Below are positions 1 through 11,500 of a DNA stretch of 64,000 nucleotides, one piece after another. The DNA is taken from the NCBI GenBank assembly GCA_003008705.1, contig PDUO01000039.1, positions 317,300 through 381,299 on the forward strand. Direction: 5' to 3'. The translations under genes and the position numbers were made by a program. Numbering within the stretch: the first letter of the stretch is position 1; each line of letters begins with the position of its first letter. This DNA is from Pezicula radicicola (lineage: Eukaryota > Ascomycota > Leotiomycetes > Helotiales > Dermateaceae). Below the pieces are notes generated by a model. It was given only the letters and a program-made list of their open reading frames with translations, was not told the origin of the DNA and did no database searches.

Positions 1-982
1 CACAGCTTTCCACAGTCCCATCCAAGTCCAGGACACGATGTGCAATGTCCTCAATGATCGGTGGCAGAAGTTCCCCCAAAGTCTGGGACTCGTAGAACTT
101 ACCATCAACCGGACTAGCCATACGCGACTTGTGTTTGGGATCGAGAGGACACTGCAGGAATTCTCTGCTACAATCGCCTAGAATAGCACCAATATCAAGC
201 GGTGGCAAGTAAGGAGTATGAACGCAGCCATCAGCGTCAGTGTTGATTCGGGATGCGTTCCGGAAGGCCTCTGCACCGGGCCATGCAAGCAGTCGGGCCT
301 GTGCACTTGGTGATCCAAAAATTGTGACAAATCCCTTGGACACCACACCAATGGCAATGCGGTGGACGATGGGAATTTTGCATTGCTCGTGGAAGTGGTC
401 GAGGATGGCTTGGGCGTCCTTTGCAGGCAGGCCAATGAACGTTTGTGCCCAACTTCCCGACGAAGTGTCAATAAGCCTCATGCGCTTCCAAATTTGGGCA
501 GCCAGTCGAAAAACAACGCCCAAGATCTCTCGGCCAAGGGTGAAAATCTCCATCGTGTCCCTTGCTGCAAGGGCCACTACAGCGGGTAGTTCGCCCATGC
601 AGAGGCCAACAACCTCTACTGGCATCGAGCCCGTGTTGGTCGAGCCGAGAATAGATACATCTCGTTCTGCCTGGGCCACCAGCTCTCCGAGTCGGCCAAT
701 ACTCGTGAGCACGCAAGTTAAGATGCCGTTCTGGCCACCCTTGTCGTCGTCGGTGCTAGTATTGGCTTCGGCCAGCTCGAGCAAAGAGTCGAATGTCTTG
801 GTCCAGCCATGGTCGAGACGAGACATGCGCGAGAATTCAAGTTGCAGGGCGTCAGTTGCCTCCTCCACGAACCTCCGAACCGCGGGGGACTGTTTAGATG
901 TACGAACAAGGCTTCTTATTATGGCCACCTTATCGGAGGCATGGTCCCCAAAGAAGAGGACTTTGGTGGGTTGATCTTCCAT
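1..982 (-). CDS. Non-reducing polyketide synthase, N-terminal SAT domain (partial, runs off left edge)
   Basis: The frame starts at the ATG at 982 on the minus strand and stays open for 327 codons to the window edge. The first residues (MEDQPTKVLFFGDHAS) and the later GLCMGELPAVVALAARD stretch are typical of the starter-unit:ACP transacylase (SAT) domain that opens fungal NR-PKSs. The GLCMG segment is the GxCxG nucleophile motif with its Cys, so the domain looks able to load a starter acyl group. KS, AT, PT and ACP must lie to the left of the window. It is a different gene from the complete NR-PKS at 36-43 kb: its SAT motif is GLCMG against GYCGG there. It reads away from the MFS transporter, which lies behind its promoter, so it may belong to this cluster or to a neighbouring one. 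Introns further left cannot be seen. No stop codon interrupts the visible part. Confidence 0.88.
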   Translation of the reverse strand, partial: MEDQPTKVLFFGDHASDKVAIIRSLVRTSKQSPAVRRFVEEATDALQLEFSRMSRLDHGWTKTFDSLLELAEANTSTDDDKGGQNGILTCVLTSIGRLGELVAQAERDVSILGSTNTGSMPVEVVGLCMGELPAVVALAARDTMEIFTLGREILGVVFRLAAQIWKRMRLIDTSSGSWAQTFIGLPAKDAQAILDHFHEQCKIPIVHRIAIGVVSKGFVTIFGSPSAQARLLAWPGAEAFRNASRINTDADGCVHTPYLPPLDIGAILGDCSREFLQCPLDPKHKSRMASPVDGKFYESQTLGELLPPIIEDIAHRVLDLDGTVESC

Positions 983-2372
983 GGCGGCCACTACATCTAT
1001 GGAGAGAATGTGATATTGGATATTAGTGGCAACGAGGTAAGCCGAAGGTATCGAAGAAGTTTCTATGCATGTAGAATCGCAACCTGTACAAGAATGAATT
1101 TATGAGTGGATAGTACTACATAAGGGCAGCTAGAATTGACTGGTTTATATCAATATTTTATTTGATTATTTCCGGTTGTGTAAGCCGCAATGATTATCAT
1201 GGGTTACGTTCTGCTTGGCTACTACCAGAAGACTCGGCAGCAATTCCTGAATGAAATTAGAGTTAATAATATTAGGGTAAATCCGGCCTCCGAGCAAACC
1301 TATTATGGCGCCAGGGTCGTTTCAGGATTCTCCAGGTACCGACCCACTGGTGCCTGGTCAGAGTTTGACCGATTCCTTGGGGTACAGAATACATATTATG
1401 GCAAGGATTGTAAATGGGTCTGATACGGTAGGTAGCCCATGGGAAAAAATCGGTAAAACACCTCAATTGTATATAGTCCTTGCTAGTCTTGGTTGATGAA
1501 TATGAGTTTGTTATCTCATTTGTTTATACTTTAATCCCATTCTTAAGGCTAAGGGCATAATGTCGGAGTATCTTGATGGAGGCTTTTGAGGCTTTTAAGG
1601 AAGAAAGTGGAAAGGGCTAATGAACCGTGGGACATTCTAGCTGTCCGGGTTAATACGAGGATCCTCTTCCGTCGCAGAGGATACTGGTTATCTAATGTTC
1701 CGTCAATCATATTTTAGGAAATCCTGCAGTTGACGACAGTTGATACGACTCGCTGTCACTCAACCTATTATAGGGGCACTTATCATCCGATCCAAAACTC
1801 TAATAGATACGTGTGAGAGTCGTGTTGGTAGATAATCACAATTCAGGGTCGCATTTCTTCAGCAGTCAAAACAATGCCTACTACAAGTAGAGCAAACTTT
1901 AAATTGTGTTGATGGAGTGTAGTCTGAAGATATACGCGAGGCCCTACTGATTGAATCGCTACTCCAATTTCTCTTGACCGTCTTACAAGCATAGATGGAG
2001 AGGACTTGCAACAAGTTAGCTCCTGTAGATTTTCGTATCGACAATACAACTGGTCATATAAGGGCTATTGCAGTGGAATCTGTATGCTTCTTGATTCTTA
2101 ACACCGTCAAACTGCTAGATAGTGAAATTAAACTGTATAACAGGAAGAACTAATGGGGATCCAATTGACAACAAAGTACTGAAGACCAGCTGGATCGCCT
2201 GACTGATCGATAGGGCCTTCCTACCACAACAATGCATAATTTTACGTATCTAGAGGTAACTGCAACCAATAGCTATAGGAAGCTCTCTCATAATATTGAA
2301 TAGCGCCAGATTCTCCGCCGCTTTGGCTGATCAGGTGTTTGCTGTAATGTAAGTCTCTTCAGGTAAGCCGAA
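983..2372. other. Intergenic region, promoter side of the left-edge NR-PKS
   Basis: About 1.4 kb between the NR-PKS start and the 3' end of the MFS gene. Only short unsupported frames are present, with no recognisable domain, tRNA or clear repeat. It must hold the promoter of the NR-PKS and the terminator of the transporter, but I could not fix either one. Confidence 0.6.
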
Positions 2373-4304
2373 TTAGATTTTGACCGTCGGAGTGGTTTCA
2401 GAATTATCATTTAGAGAGGCTGCCGGGGGTGCCTTAGGAGGGGCTTTGGGCAATGGTTTTCTCTTAAGTCCCAGTGCAACCACAAATGCACACACGGCCG
2501 CAGCCGTACCGATGTAGTAAGTGTTTCTTAGGCCAGTCACGTAGGCATTGAGTATGGTGTTGATGACGCTCTCTGAAAACCCGTCACTCTCGAGTGTGTT
2601 TCTCAGCATTGAAGCGCCCGTGTCGATAGCGATGGTGGGCGATACCGTGGGGACATCACGTTGCATAGCTCCAACCAGACCATTCTGGAAAACGGCCTGG
2701 GCTGCAGCCACTGAGATCGCTCCGCCGAGAGTTCCAAAGAATTGAACGCTTGCTGAGGCTTGCGGTATTTCCCTGGGCTCGACCGTGTTTTGAAGCACCA
2801 CCTGTCCAGCTTGAAAGCCCACGCCCACACCCAGGCCCCAAATGACCTCAAAACCAAACCAATGAGCCTGGTCATATAGCGTTAGTTTCTCAAATCAAAC
2901 AAACAGGCTGGAGAAGATTTACCATGGGAGTATCTAGCGTCCATGTGGTTATGAGTCCAGCACCAATGGCAATCAGCGCAGACTCTACCAAAATGATAGC
3001 ATTATAGGTCCCCAAGCGGCTGATCAATATTCCACTGCCAATCGAGCTGATGACCGCAGATAGGGTTAAAGGCAGTAATCGAAGGCCGACGTGCTCAGCA
3101 GAAATGCCTTGTGTGGCTTGATAAAAGAGAGCTAGTCCTTCCAGTCAGCGTCTGTGCCGGGGGTTCTTCATTAATTACAAGAGCCGACTCACATATATAC
3201 GGGAGCATGACATAATAGGCAGCCCCGAAGAACAGATTGAACATCATAGCAAGGCAGACATCACGGGTCATGAAAAATCGCAGTGGCAGCAAGCCCCTAT
3301 CTTGGAGGCGCAACTGAATAAGCGCGAAGATCACGGCTAGGACCACGGAACCCACGAAGCTGTACAAAGTCAATTAGCTGTAGCCAGATTGTGGAAGAAT
3401 GCTGAACTTACAGGCCGATGATTGTAGCGGAGCCCCACGAAAACTCAGTACCCCCCCACTGTAGGGCAAGCAGCAGCATTATGATGGAAGGCATGAGAGC
3501 ACTGGCACCGAGAAGATCGAGCTGAAGCAGATGAGAGAAGAAGCTCAAGGGATTCTCGCCACCAGCAGCCTTGGGTTCGGAGGGAAAACACAGAAGCATA
3601 GTCAGTACGCTGATGGCTCCAATTGGCAGGTTAATATAGAAGCACCACCGCCATGTCGCCCGGCCGGCGAAGAAGCCACCTAGCAGAGGTCCCACGATGC
3701 TAGCAACGCCCCAGAAAGCACCCATGAGACCAAGGTAGATAGTCCTCTTGTGCAGTGGTAGCGCTCTTGTCAGAACTACGTACGTTCCACAGGCGATTCC
3801 TGCGTCACCCACGCCGCATATGGCCCGACCTAAGATCAGGACAACGCTGGTAGGTGATACCGCAGCTATGAGACTGCCGATTTCGAATATGATAATGGCA
3901 CCGATATACAACCATTTAGTGTTGAACAGCTTGTATGCCATACCATAGAGTGGCTGCACGGACGCTGTTGTTAACAGGTATGAGGAACTATACCAACCCA
4001 CGTCTCTGACAGTGCCGAACTCGGTCGTTATCGCCCCCAACGCCGGTGAGAGCATAGTCTTGTCCATGGCTAAACACAAAATCGATAGATACATACCGAG
4101 GAGCAACAAGAAAAGCCTCATACCCGTTACGTAGTTTCCATGGTCCTGGCTATCTTCATGTCCGCCATCCTGAGCCTGGCCATCACAGCTTCGACTGATG
4201 TCATCCAGTCCTAGGGTGTCTTTGCTGGATTGCTGGGTCGGGGATTTATGTGCGTCTGAGAATTCATGTAAGGCTAGAGAGTCGGTTGGTTTGAGATGAG
4301 CCAT
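2373..4304 (-). CDS. MFS drug/metabolite efflux transporter (DHA 14-TM type), 4 exons
   Basis: Exons (minus strand): 4304-3412, 3359-3193, 3131-2923 and 2867-2373, with introns of 52, 61 and 55 bp. The product is 587 aa. A hydrophilic N-terminus of about 80 residues comes before the first membrane helix. The protein has many hydrophobic segments, the motif-C-like IVGPLLGGFF and WRWCFYINLPIG, and a late RLLPLTLSAVISSIGSG segment. These are typical of fungal multidrug or toxin efflux pumps of the major facilitator superfamily that sit beside PKS genes. I chose the ATG at 4304 because the frame upstream of it looks like a leader and is not conserved. The last exon ends in a short polar tail. The gene is likely to export the cluster product across the plasma membrane. 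That role is inferred from family and position. No internal stop or frameshift was seen. Confidence 0.9.
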
Positions 4305-5127
4305 GCTGTCGCGGTGTCTTCGTGGATGCTCTTGTCCGCAGATGTTTAGGAGTTTGCAGGTTGGCAGTTCGGGGAGTGGAACAGTGCCGGCGAAGGGGGA
4401 CACTCTTCTTAGTTGTCGTAGCTTTATGAGGTGGAATTGGTGACTCGTTGCCTTTCGCCTTATGGGATCGCCCACGCTTGCCACGAATCCCATGCAATTG
4501 GCAGGGTGGATTCAACCCCAAAGGACGATCAGACTTTCTCTAAAGACCCAATAGTGACTTTGGTCTGTGGGGAAGCAATTTTAACGGCGGCACATTATAG
4601 GTCAGGAGTTATGTAACAACAGGGAGGGCCATTTGGGATTTTTGGTCGGGTAAATCAGCTACGCAGACTCCAGCGTCTGATCCAAGACCAGGATGCGGTA
4701 ATTCCGAAAGAAGAAAGCTATGCACTCTGCTGCACAAGGGGCTGATATCACCGTGTTTTTCACGCAAAAAGTTGAGCTCCCTTCTTGCACGAAATACTGG
4801 GCCAGTACACCGGAGGGCTCATACACCACGACCAGGCAGCTGACACAGAGTCATCCTGATCTATTATTATGGGAACGCTGACAATGTCAAGGTACTTTAT
4901 TCGTATCGTGTTATGTCCAAAACCAGTATCAAGCTCCAACTATATTACGTAGGTAGGAACCACAGTAGGTGTGATTAATGAAAACTTGCAGTATACACTG
5001 TGCCACCAGGGGACGACCCGGTATAAAACCAATTCCAATTACGCTTATTCTTATATAACGGCGCGGGAAGGACAAGACCAGTTATATAAATCGTAACTAC
5101 TTTTGCATTCCCGAAACTTCGAACCTC
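4305..5127. other. Intergenic region, promoter side of the MFS gene
   Basis: About 0.8 kb between the MFS start and the P450 stop, both genes being on the minus strand. It should carry the MFS promoter and the P450 terminator. I see no gene or repeat in it. Confidence 0.55.
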
Positions 5128-6657
5128 TCACGCAGCCGGCACGAATTGCACCTTCACACCATCCTTGGGGGCGATGCTCAAAGTCCACTGCTCTCTCCAC
5201 TCATTAGGATCTAAGTTCTGGATTTCCTCGAACGACTGGGCTATTATGGCAAGCACGTAGCTTATCTGCGTTAACGCGAATTTCTGCCCTGGGCAAATTC
5301 TTGGCCCTCCAAGGAAGGGGAGGTATTCCCATCCATGCCTTCCTTTGGTTTCCGAGTCAGGGCTCCAGCGCTCTGGCTTGAACTCGCCAGCGCTAGGACC
5401 CCATATATCAAGTCGGCGGTGCATCACGAAAGTGCTGAAGATGATAGATGTGCCCTTGGTGACCAGCATCGGCGCTTTACCGTCCGGACCACCACCAACG
5501 GGTAAGACCGTGTCCCGAATAGCCATACGGCCGTTGTTGGCGATGGGCGGGAACATGCGGAGGACTTCGGCGACGACCCATCCAAGATACTTCATCTCGG
5601 CGATAGCTTCGTACGTCAAAGGCGAGACGTAGTGCGCCAACACGTCAGCTCTCAGTTTTCTCCAAACGTCTGGTCGCCGGGCCAGCACATACAGTGCAAA
5701 CGAAATGGTAGCAGAAGTCGTATCACGAGCAGCCACAATCATGGTGACAATTTCGTCACGCAGCAGAACGGGGTCGTCGGTATCCTTCGCCATTTCGTTC
5801 AAAAGGATATACTTTGCTGGGCCATCAGATACGCCGCCGGCCTTCTCCTGTTCTCGCAAAACCAGAGCCTGCGCGACGTACTTCTCTGCAAAGGTGTGTA
5901 CTGTCTTACAAGACTCTCGGAACTTGGGATCGCGATGAAGGAACATGAGTTTTCCGAGTCGCAGCCTGTATATCACGCCTTCTAGGGCACAATCGAGGGC
6001 CTCGTTCAACAACTTGGCAGCTTCGGAAGCCTGCTCATCGAGGAGACCAATTGGATCGCCAAAGAGATATTCGATATTGGCATCCAGAACCATCTTTTGT
6101 ATGAGGTCCTGAATATCCACATTGTAGCTCTTCCTCTTGATGGCCTGGATCAGCTTGGTGGCGTGGCGTTCAAAAATACCCAGGTCTGTAACCTGAGCAC
6201 GGGTGAAGCTGGGTCGAATTAACGCTCTTTGGTGGCGCCATTGGTCTCCATCAATGGTGAGAATACCTTGGCCCAGGAGAGGTATCAAGCTGTTTGATCT
6301 GAGGTCTCCGGTAGAGAAGTCCTTGAAATGCGTAGACAAAACGCATTTCATTACACCGGGATCGCAAGTTGAAATGGTTGTCTCACGAATCTGGTTGAAG
6401 GAGAAGGTGCGGCCATATTGATTGTGTCTTTTCATCAACAAGTCAAGATAGTGGCCGTTTTTGAAACCTCGAATGGTCTCCCAGAGTGTGTCAAGACCGA
6501 AGATTGGGTCTTTCTGGGGAAACTTAGGACAGCGACGACATCCTTCCCTGGAGGAGAGACAGTAACGTTGCCAACCGAGATGTAGACGTTGGAACAAGTA
6601 AAGAACAAGCAAAACCGCTATGCCTTTGCTAATGATTGAAACCAATGAGACGGCCAT
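5128..6657 (-). CDS. Cytochrome P450, CYP52/alkane-hydroxylase-like
   Basis: A single exon of 509 aa starting at the ATG at 6657. An N-terminal hydrophobic segment (about residues 5-20) is the expected ER membrane anchor. The I-helix carries AARDTTS (the A-x-x-x-TT oxygen-binding motif), the K-helix ExxR is seen in EVLRMFPP, and the haem-binding loop is FLGGPRICPGQ with the cysteine ligand. The run GILTIDGDQWRHQRALIRP resembles the CYP52/CYP539 group, whose members hydroxylate the terminal carbon of fatty acids and alkanes. A plausible role is oxidation of the alkyl chain that the HR-PKS makes. Family assignment below the P450 superfamily rests on pattern memory, and the substrate is inference. 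It lies between the transporter and the HR-PKS in the same direction. The frame is intact. Confidence 0.92.
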   Translation of the reverse strand: MAVSLVSIISKGIAVLLVLYLFQRLHLGWQRYCLSSREGCRRCPKFPQKDPIFGLDTLWETIRGFKNGHYLDLLMKRHNQYGRTFSFNQIRETTISTCDPGVMKCVLSTHFKDFSTGDLRSNSLIPLLGQGILTIDGDQWRHQRALIRPSFTRAQVTDLGIFERHATKLIQAIKRKSYNVDIQDLIQKMVLDANIEYLFGDPIGLLDEQASEAAKLLNEALDCALEGVIYRLRLGKLMFLHRDPKFRESCKTVHTFAEKYVAQALVLREQEKAGGVSDGPAKYILLNEMAKDTDDPVLLRDEIVTMIVAARDTTSATISFALYVLARRPDVWRKLRADVLAHYVSPLTYEAIAEMKYLGWVVAEVLRMFPPIANNGRMAIRDTVLPVGGGPDGKAPMLVTKGTSIIFSTFVMHRRLDIWGPSAGEFKPERWSPDSETKGRHGWEYLPFLGGPRICPGQKFALTQISYVLAIIAQSFEEIQNLDPNEWREQWTLSIAPKDGVKVQFVPAA

Positions 6658-7185
6658 GTTGACTTGATGTTTGTCTTCTGTTTAGATGATTGGGGATATA
6701 TCAGCCAGGTCGCTGGTGGCAGTCTTGAGGCCTAGATGGAAATTGGAAAAGGAGGTTCCTAATTTTCAGCCACTTCAGTAGTGGGGGGTCTGTTAAAGTC
6801 CTGATGGTATCAGGATAATCGCGCATGGCCTTGTTACAGGATAGTTTATGTTATAGTAAGGATCGAACACGAAGTGATCAGGAACCACATTCTTGGCTAA
6901 AAGTATGCATGCTGCGTCTCCTGAGAAACAGCTAGTACCTTAACTAGGCAAAAGTAAACTTAATAAGTGGTCACAATCTTTCCTCGCTCTTGTTATCGTT
7001 CCTTCATCCTCAATGTCGTAGAATATTAGGATTATCCCTGGATCAATACGCCAAGTCGAACCACCTTGAGTGAAAAAACAGTTAACGTATGTTATATTTA
7101 ATCCACTCTAGCGTGATTGTAGACGTGGAGTGGATAGAACCAAGTCTAATATAAAATAACAAAAGCCTATTAAACTATAAAGTTA

Positions 7186-7295
7186 CGAAGGATTAGCCCA
7201 AAAGTCCTGGCACTCGCTCGACAGGGATTGTATACCAGCTCTCGCCTACATACCCCTTGTCTAGTGAGTGCCAGGACTTTTGGGCCAATCCTTCG
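7186..7295. mobile_element. Short MITE-like element with terminal inverted repeats and TA duplication
   Basis: Near-perfect inverted arms of about 33 bp begin cgaaggattagcccaaaag on the left and its complement (one or two mismatches) on the right. The arms enclose about 40 bp. TA lies directly outside both ends (7184-7185 and 7296-7297), as expected for Tc1/mariner-type target duplication. There is no coding capacity. Confidence 0.7.
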
Positions 7296-7372
7296 TACAT
7301 CGAGATGTGCCAAATATCCCTGTACGCACTGGATAGAGTTTGACCAGGGCCTACACGAGCATACTGTACATA

Positions 7373-7780
7373 AGTCACCCCACAACGAATTCTGGAGAAA
7401 CTATAGTATAAACCATCCGGTGTACCCGGGAATTTATACTAAACCCTAGTAAATCCACTATATAACCTTTATGTCAGGGGGTAGTAAGGCTGTTGGACCC
7501 ATAGAATAGGCGAGGAGCCGGGCTATATAGTTAAACTATGTATAGACTGGAAAGCTATAAGAAATACCTATACTATATACGAGTCACCCCACAACGAATT
7601 CCGGAGAAACTATGGCGTGAACCATCCGGTGTACCCGGGAATTTATACTAAACCCTAGTAAATCCACTGTATAACCTTTATATCGGGGGGTAGTAAGGCT
7701 GTTGGACCCATAGAATAGGCGAGGAGCCGGGCCATATGGCTAAACTACGCATAGACTGGAAAGCTACGAGAAATACCGTT
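7373..7780. repeat. Direct tandem duplication, about 210-bp unit, left copy with transition mutations
   Basis: Two diverged copies, roughly 7373-7573 and 7583-7780, share landmarks such as gtcaccccacaacgaattc, ccggtgtacccgggaattta and cgaggagccggg. The left copy differs mostly by C-to-T and G-to-A changes (for example ggccatatggc against ggctatatagt), which is a RIP-like pattern. It may derive from an unidentified transposon. I could not assign a family. Confidence 0.65.
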
Positions 7781-8583
7781 ATACAGGGGATCTACATCCA
7801 GATGGGGTGTAAATCAGGATCCATGCAGGTGTATGGATACGATACTGTACTTACGATACCCATGTTCTCCTGGAATTACCCAAGAAAGTATGTGGCCTTT
7901 GGATCCACGGATAAGCTGGTAGTAAAACGGCTAAATTACGAACAGAGTATAGGCGGATCCCTATTAACGCTGAGCCACATTAAGCCGACGTGACGGAGAA
8001 TTAACGGGCGTCTGGGATCCTACCGTAAAAGACTGCTCTCAAGTTAAGCGAGCCTTCAATGTTTTATGACCCTAAGCGAGGTTGACATCAAAAGACCTAG
8101 CAGGATGGGTTGCACTCGTTTTGAGCTAACGTCAGAACATCACATGGTAGGCCCTTCTTGTCAGAGTCATCAACAGATCTAACATCGTAGGGATTGGAAC
8201 GCGGATCAATCAACCAAAGACTAGATTTCAAAAGGATAGTAAGAGAGGCACGAGGATATACAAGGCGCGTTGACTCGCCCGTCAGGAGAGCTCAAGACTG
8301 AAGGGGGAAAAGGATAGAAAACAATTTAAAAACGATGTAACTATTATGAGTTTGCTGCTCGCATTGTTTAAAAAAAGAAAATGACTTGCGCTATACACGA
8401 TTTATGCTCCTGATCAATCTATACCTCCCTTATTGTCCATTCGAAGTAAACTCGAACAATATCTCTTGAAATGCATCGCCTGCCCAACTGAAGCGTTGAC
8501 GAAAAATAGTAACAAACAAGTTATTCTCGCATAGCTGACTTCTCTGGTCATCTAATATCTGAGAATCTACCAGATTTACCAAT

Positions 8584-11500
8584 TCAATTGTTGACCAGAC
8601 TGCTTTTGCTGGCAATCTTCTCAGCTAGTCCCGTTATGGGCACGGCGGCCATGATATCAAACACGGTAATCTTACTCTTAACTTCTGTCAGTGCCCATTT
8701 TACTATCTCAATGGCTACTAACGAGTCTACACCGAATGTATGTAAGAACCGGCCAGAATCGATCTCCTCTAGTCCCACCTGCTGCATCTTTGCGACTCGC
8801 GCGACTAGTGCTTGTGTCACTACCACAGCGGCTTCGTCCAGATCTGTAGCACGAGATAGTTGGGCTTGAATAGACTCTTGATCCTCTCTTGCTTCATCAG
8901 ACGATGATAGCTGGTCTTCGGACGAGATCCTGAGGTATCTCAGGTCTGTTTTCTCCATGATGGCGAACTTGGCATCATCGGTAAGGTAGAAAGGAGTCGG
9001 AATACCAGCGGCTCGAGCTGACGCTCCTGTCGCAATACCCAAGATCATTCTGGCGTTATGGTTCTCGGGACCCAAAGTCATGTCTTTCCTGATGGCGAGC
9101 CTCATAATATGGTGGAATTCGGCCTCCCCAACACCATATGGGACTTCCCAGTCTTTCAAGGAATCCAGCATGCCAGTTTCGGCCAGGACTCCAATGGAAC
9201 GCATGATAGGGACATCGATGGTAAAACCAGCCTCGGCGCCTGATGCTTTGCGACGATGCCGTGCTAGAGCGTCTTGGAAGCAGTTGCCAGCGGCGTAATT
9301 GGCCTGTCCGCGGTTGCCAAAGATGCCAGCAAAGGACGACAATGAGATAAAGAAGTCCACGTTGGGAAAGATACTAGAAAGGTTGGCCGTTCCCTGAACT
9401 TTCGGGAGCGTGGATTCTTTCCATTGCTGGTAGGTCATGTTAGACCATAGCACATCCCGCAAAACCATAGCGCATTGGATGACGCCCCGAACTTTGCCGC
9501 CGAGTTCCAGCTCAGCTTTTTCGACGACGTTTTCCAGTGCGACAAGGTCAGAAACGTCGCATGGATAAGCAGCAATTTTGGGACCAGTCGGAGAGGCTTT
9601 GAGGTCTGCCAGGAGCTCGCGCGCAGCTGGGGTCGAGGCGCCCGACCGAGAGAGGAATAGCAGCTTCCGAGCACCAAGTTGGTCAATAAGGAAGGCAGAG
9701 AGCGACCGGCCGAGACCACCAAGGCCACCTGAAAGAACATAGATACCTTCGGTATCAAGGCTAACCTTTGAACTTGCTGATGGCGAGGAGCTTGATGTGG
9801 CAGAAATCTTGGCGGAAACGATATCGTTTCCAGAGTAGGTTACGATGACATCCTCAGCGGAGGTACTTTGTAGTTGGTCAAAAGCCGCAGCGATCCTGCT
9901 AATAGGAATTCTTGGCAATTGGTCCGAGAGATGGTGCTGTACTTGGTGAAGGAACTTGGAGACAGACTTCAAAATGCTGGCTAGAAGATCGGGTCTGCTG
10001 GATCGAAGATGGACAATGTCGACATTGGATACGGTGATGTTGGGGTGTAAGCTGATGGGACCGAAATCGGTGGCGACGCTCTTAGTGATATTCAAACACC
10101 GGATGAAGTGTCCAAAGGAACTAAGGGCAAGCATGGCTTGCTGAAACGACTCCTTTGATAATGTAGCCGAGCAGTCAATCACAACGTCGATCCCTCGGCT
10201 CCCGCCAGTGAGACGCTTGATCGTCTGCGCTAGACTGAACACGTTGATTATTGAGAGGTTCAGTATGTTAGAAGACTCGACTTGAAGATCATTGGCGGCT
10301 AGATCAGCTTGCGCGGTAGAATCCACCGTGACTAGGACGTTGAGATCGAAGTATCTCGATATTTGCAAAGCTTGTCGCCCGACTGTGCTTGTGGCATCAT
10401 GAATCAGGATAGTTCTCTTGACACTATCTTCAGAATTATCTAATCTGGCCAGATGGACAAGAGCGTACCAAGCAGCTGCGCACGCACTAGGAAGGCCAGC
10501 AGCATCTTCGAAGGATACATCATCAGGTATCAGCCCAACGCAATATGCTTTCGTTCTATGAAGCGTTCGATGAGCACCGGGTGCCATAATCATGACCCGG
10601 TCGCCCGGCTTGAATCTGCTTGAACTGGTACGTGTAATGACGCCTGCAGCGTCCATTCCGAGGAGGCTAGGATCTAACTGCGTCTGACCCTTTACAGTGC
10701 CGAGATCAGTTTTGCTGAGCCGCGAGGCCTTGATGAGTAACTCTACTTCATCCTCGGCTAGTGCTTGATCTTCTTCCTCTTGTATGAAGTGGAGCGTGTC
10801 GAAGTCGCCCGCAGCCCCGATAGAAAGTCTCAAGCACGAACCAGAATCCAGCGAGCCCAATGCCACTTTTTCAATAGGCCTTTGGCTTGTCATGGTGCTG
10901 AAATTCACGAGTTTGTCCATCTCATCGTTGATGGCGTCGTCAACAACCACGCGAGCCACTTGGACAACACCATTGTCGACTTTGAACTCATTCTCGTTCT
11001 GCAAGTGGCTCTGACCCGAGAAAACATTTGACACCAGCTCAGCCACCTGTGTGCTCAGATGGTCGGAAATATGAAGGGTGCAGAAATTCAAGCCGGGTAC
11101 CTCATTCCGTACGACGCGCGCAATTCCAGTAACCATCTCAGCTGCCGGGTCATCAAAGCCAGTTATCCAGAGGAGACTCTTCGTGGACAGAATCAGCTCC
11201 TTAGCAGCATTGAAGCCATCCTTGCCCACTTCCTCATGGAATGTTGCAAGGTCTCGCCAGAATGGACCCTCAAGCTCCAACATCGCTATAACTGCCTTGT
11301 CCGCCAGTGCATGCGCGTTGATGTGATCCCAAGGTACCAATGATGGAGCATATCCAACTGATGAGAGTGACGCAGTGAGTGACGAATAGAACTCTAGTGC
11401 CGCTTCAGAGGCACCAGGAGCGGTTATGAGAACCACTTCCTGTTCTTCCTTCGCATGACCATTGGTTATTTGTGCCTCTGCGCTAGGCTGAAGAATGAGG

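Larger units (their letters stand above)
6658..8583. other. Intergenic region with a small MITE and a decayed direct repeat
   Basis: About 1.9 kb between the P450 start and the HR-PKS stop. It contains the 110-bp inverted-repeat element at 7186-7295 and the direct duplication at 7373-7780, listed separately. A frame at 7736-7993 (85 codons) overlaps the second repeat copy and has no recognisable domain. The rest holds no gene I can support. Confidence 0.6.

Noticed and set aside
240..974. Long plus-strand frame (244 codons)
   Set aside because: It is antisense to the SAT domain of the left-edge NR-PKS, whose motifs are clear on the minus strand; the plus-strand product has no domain.
1190..2049. 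Small frames of 60-77 codons on both strands
   Set aside because: No recognisable domain, no splice-supported extension and no similarity to neighbours.
7736..7993. 85-codon frame
   Set aside because: It overlaps the second copy of a decayed direct repeat and has no motif; possibly transposon-derived but not supportable as a gene.
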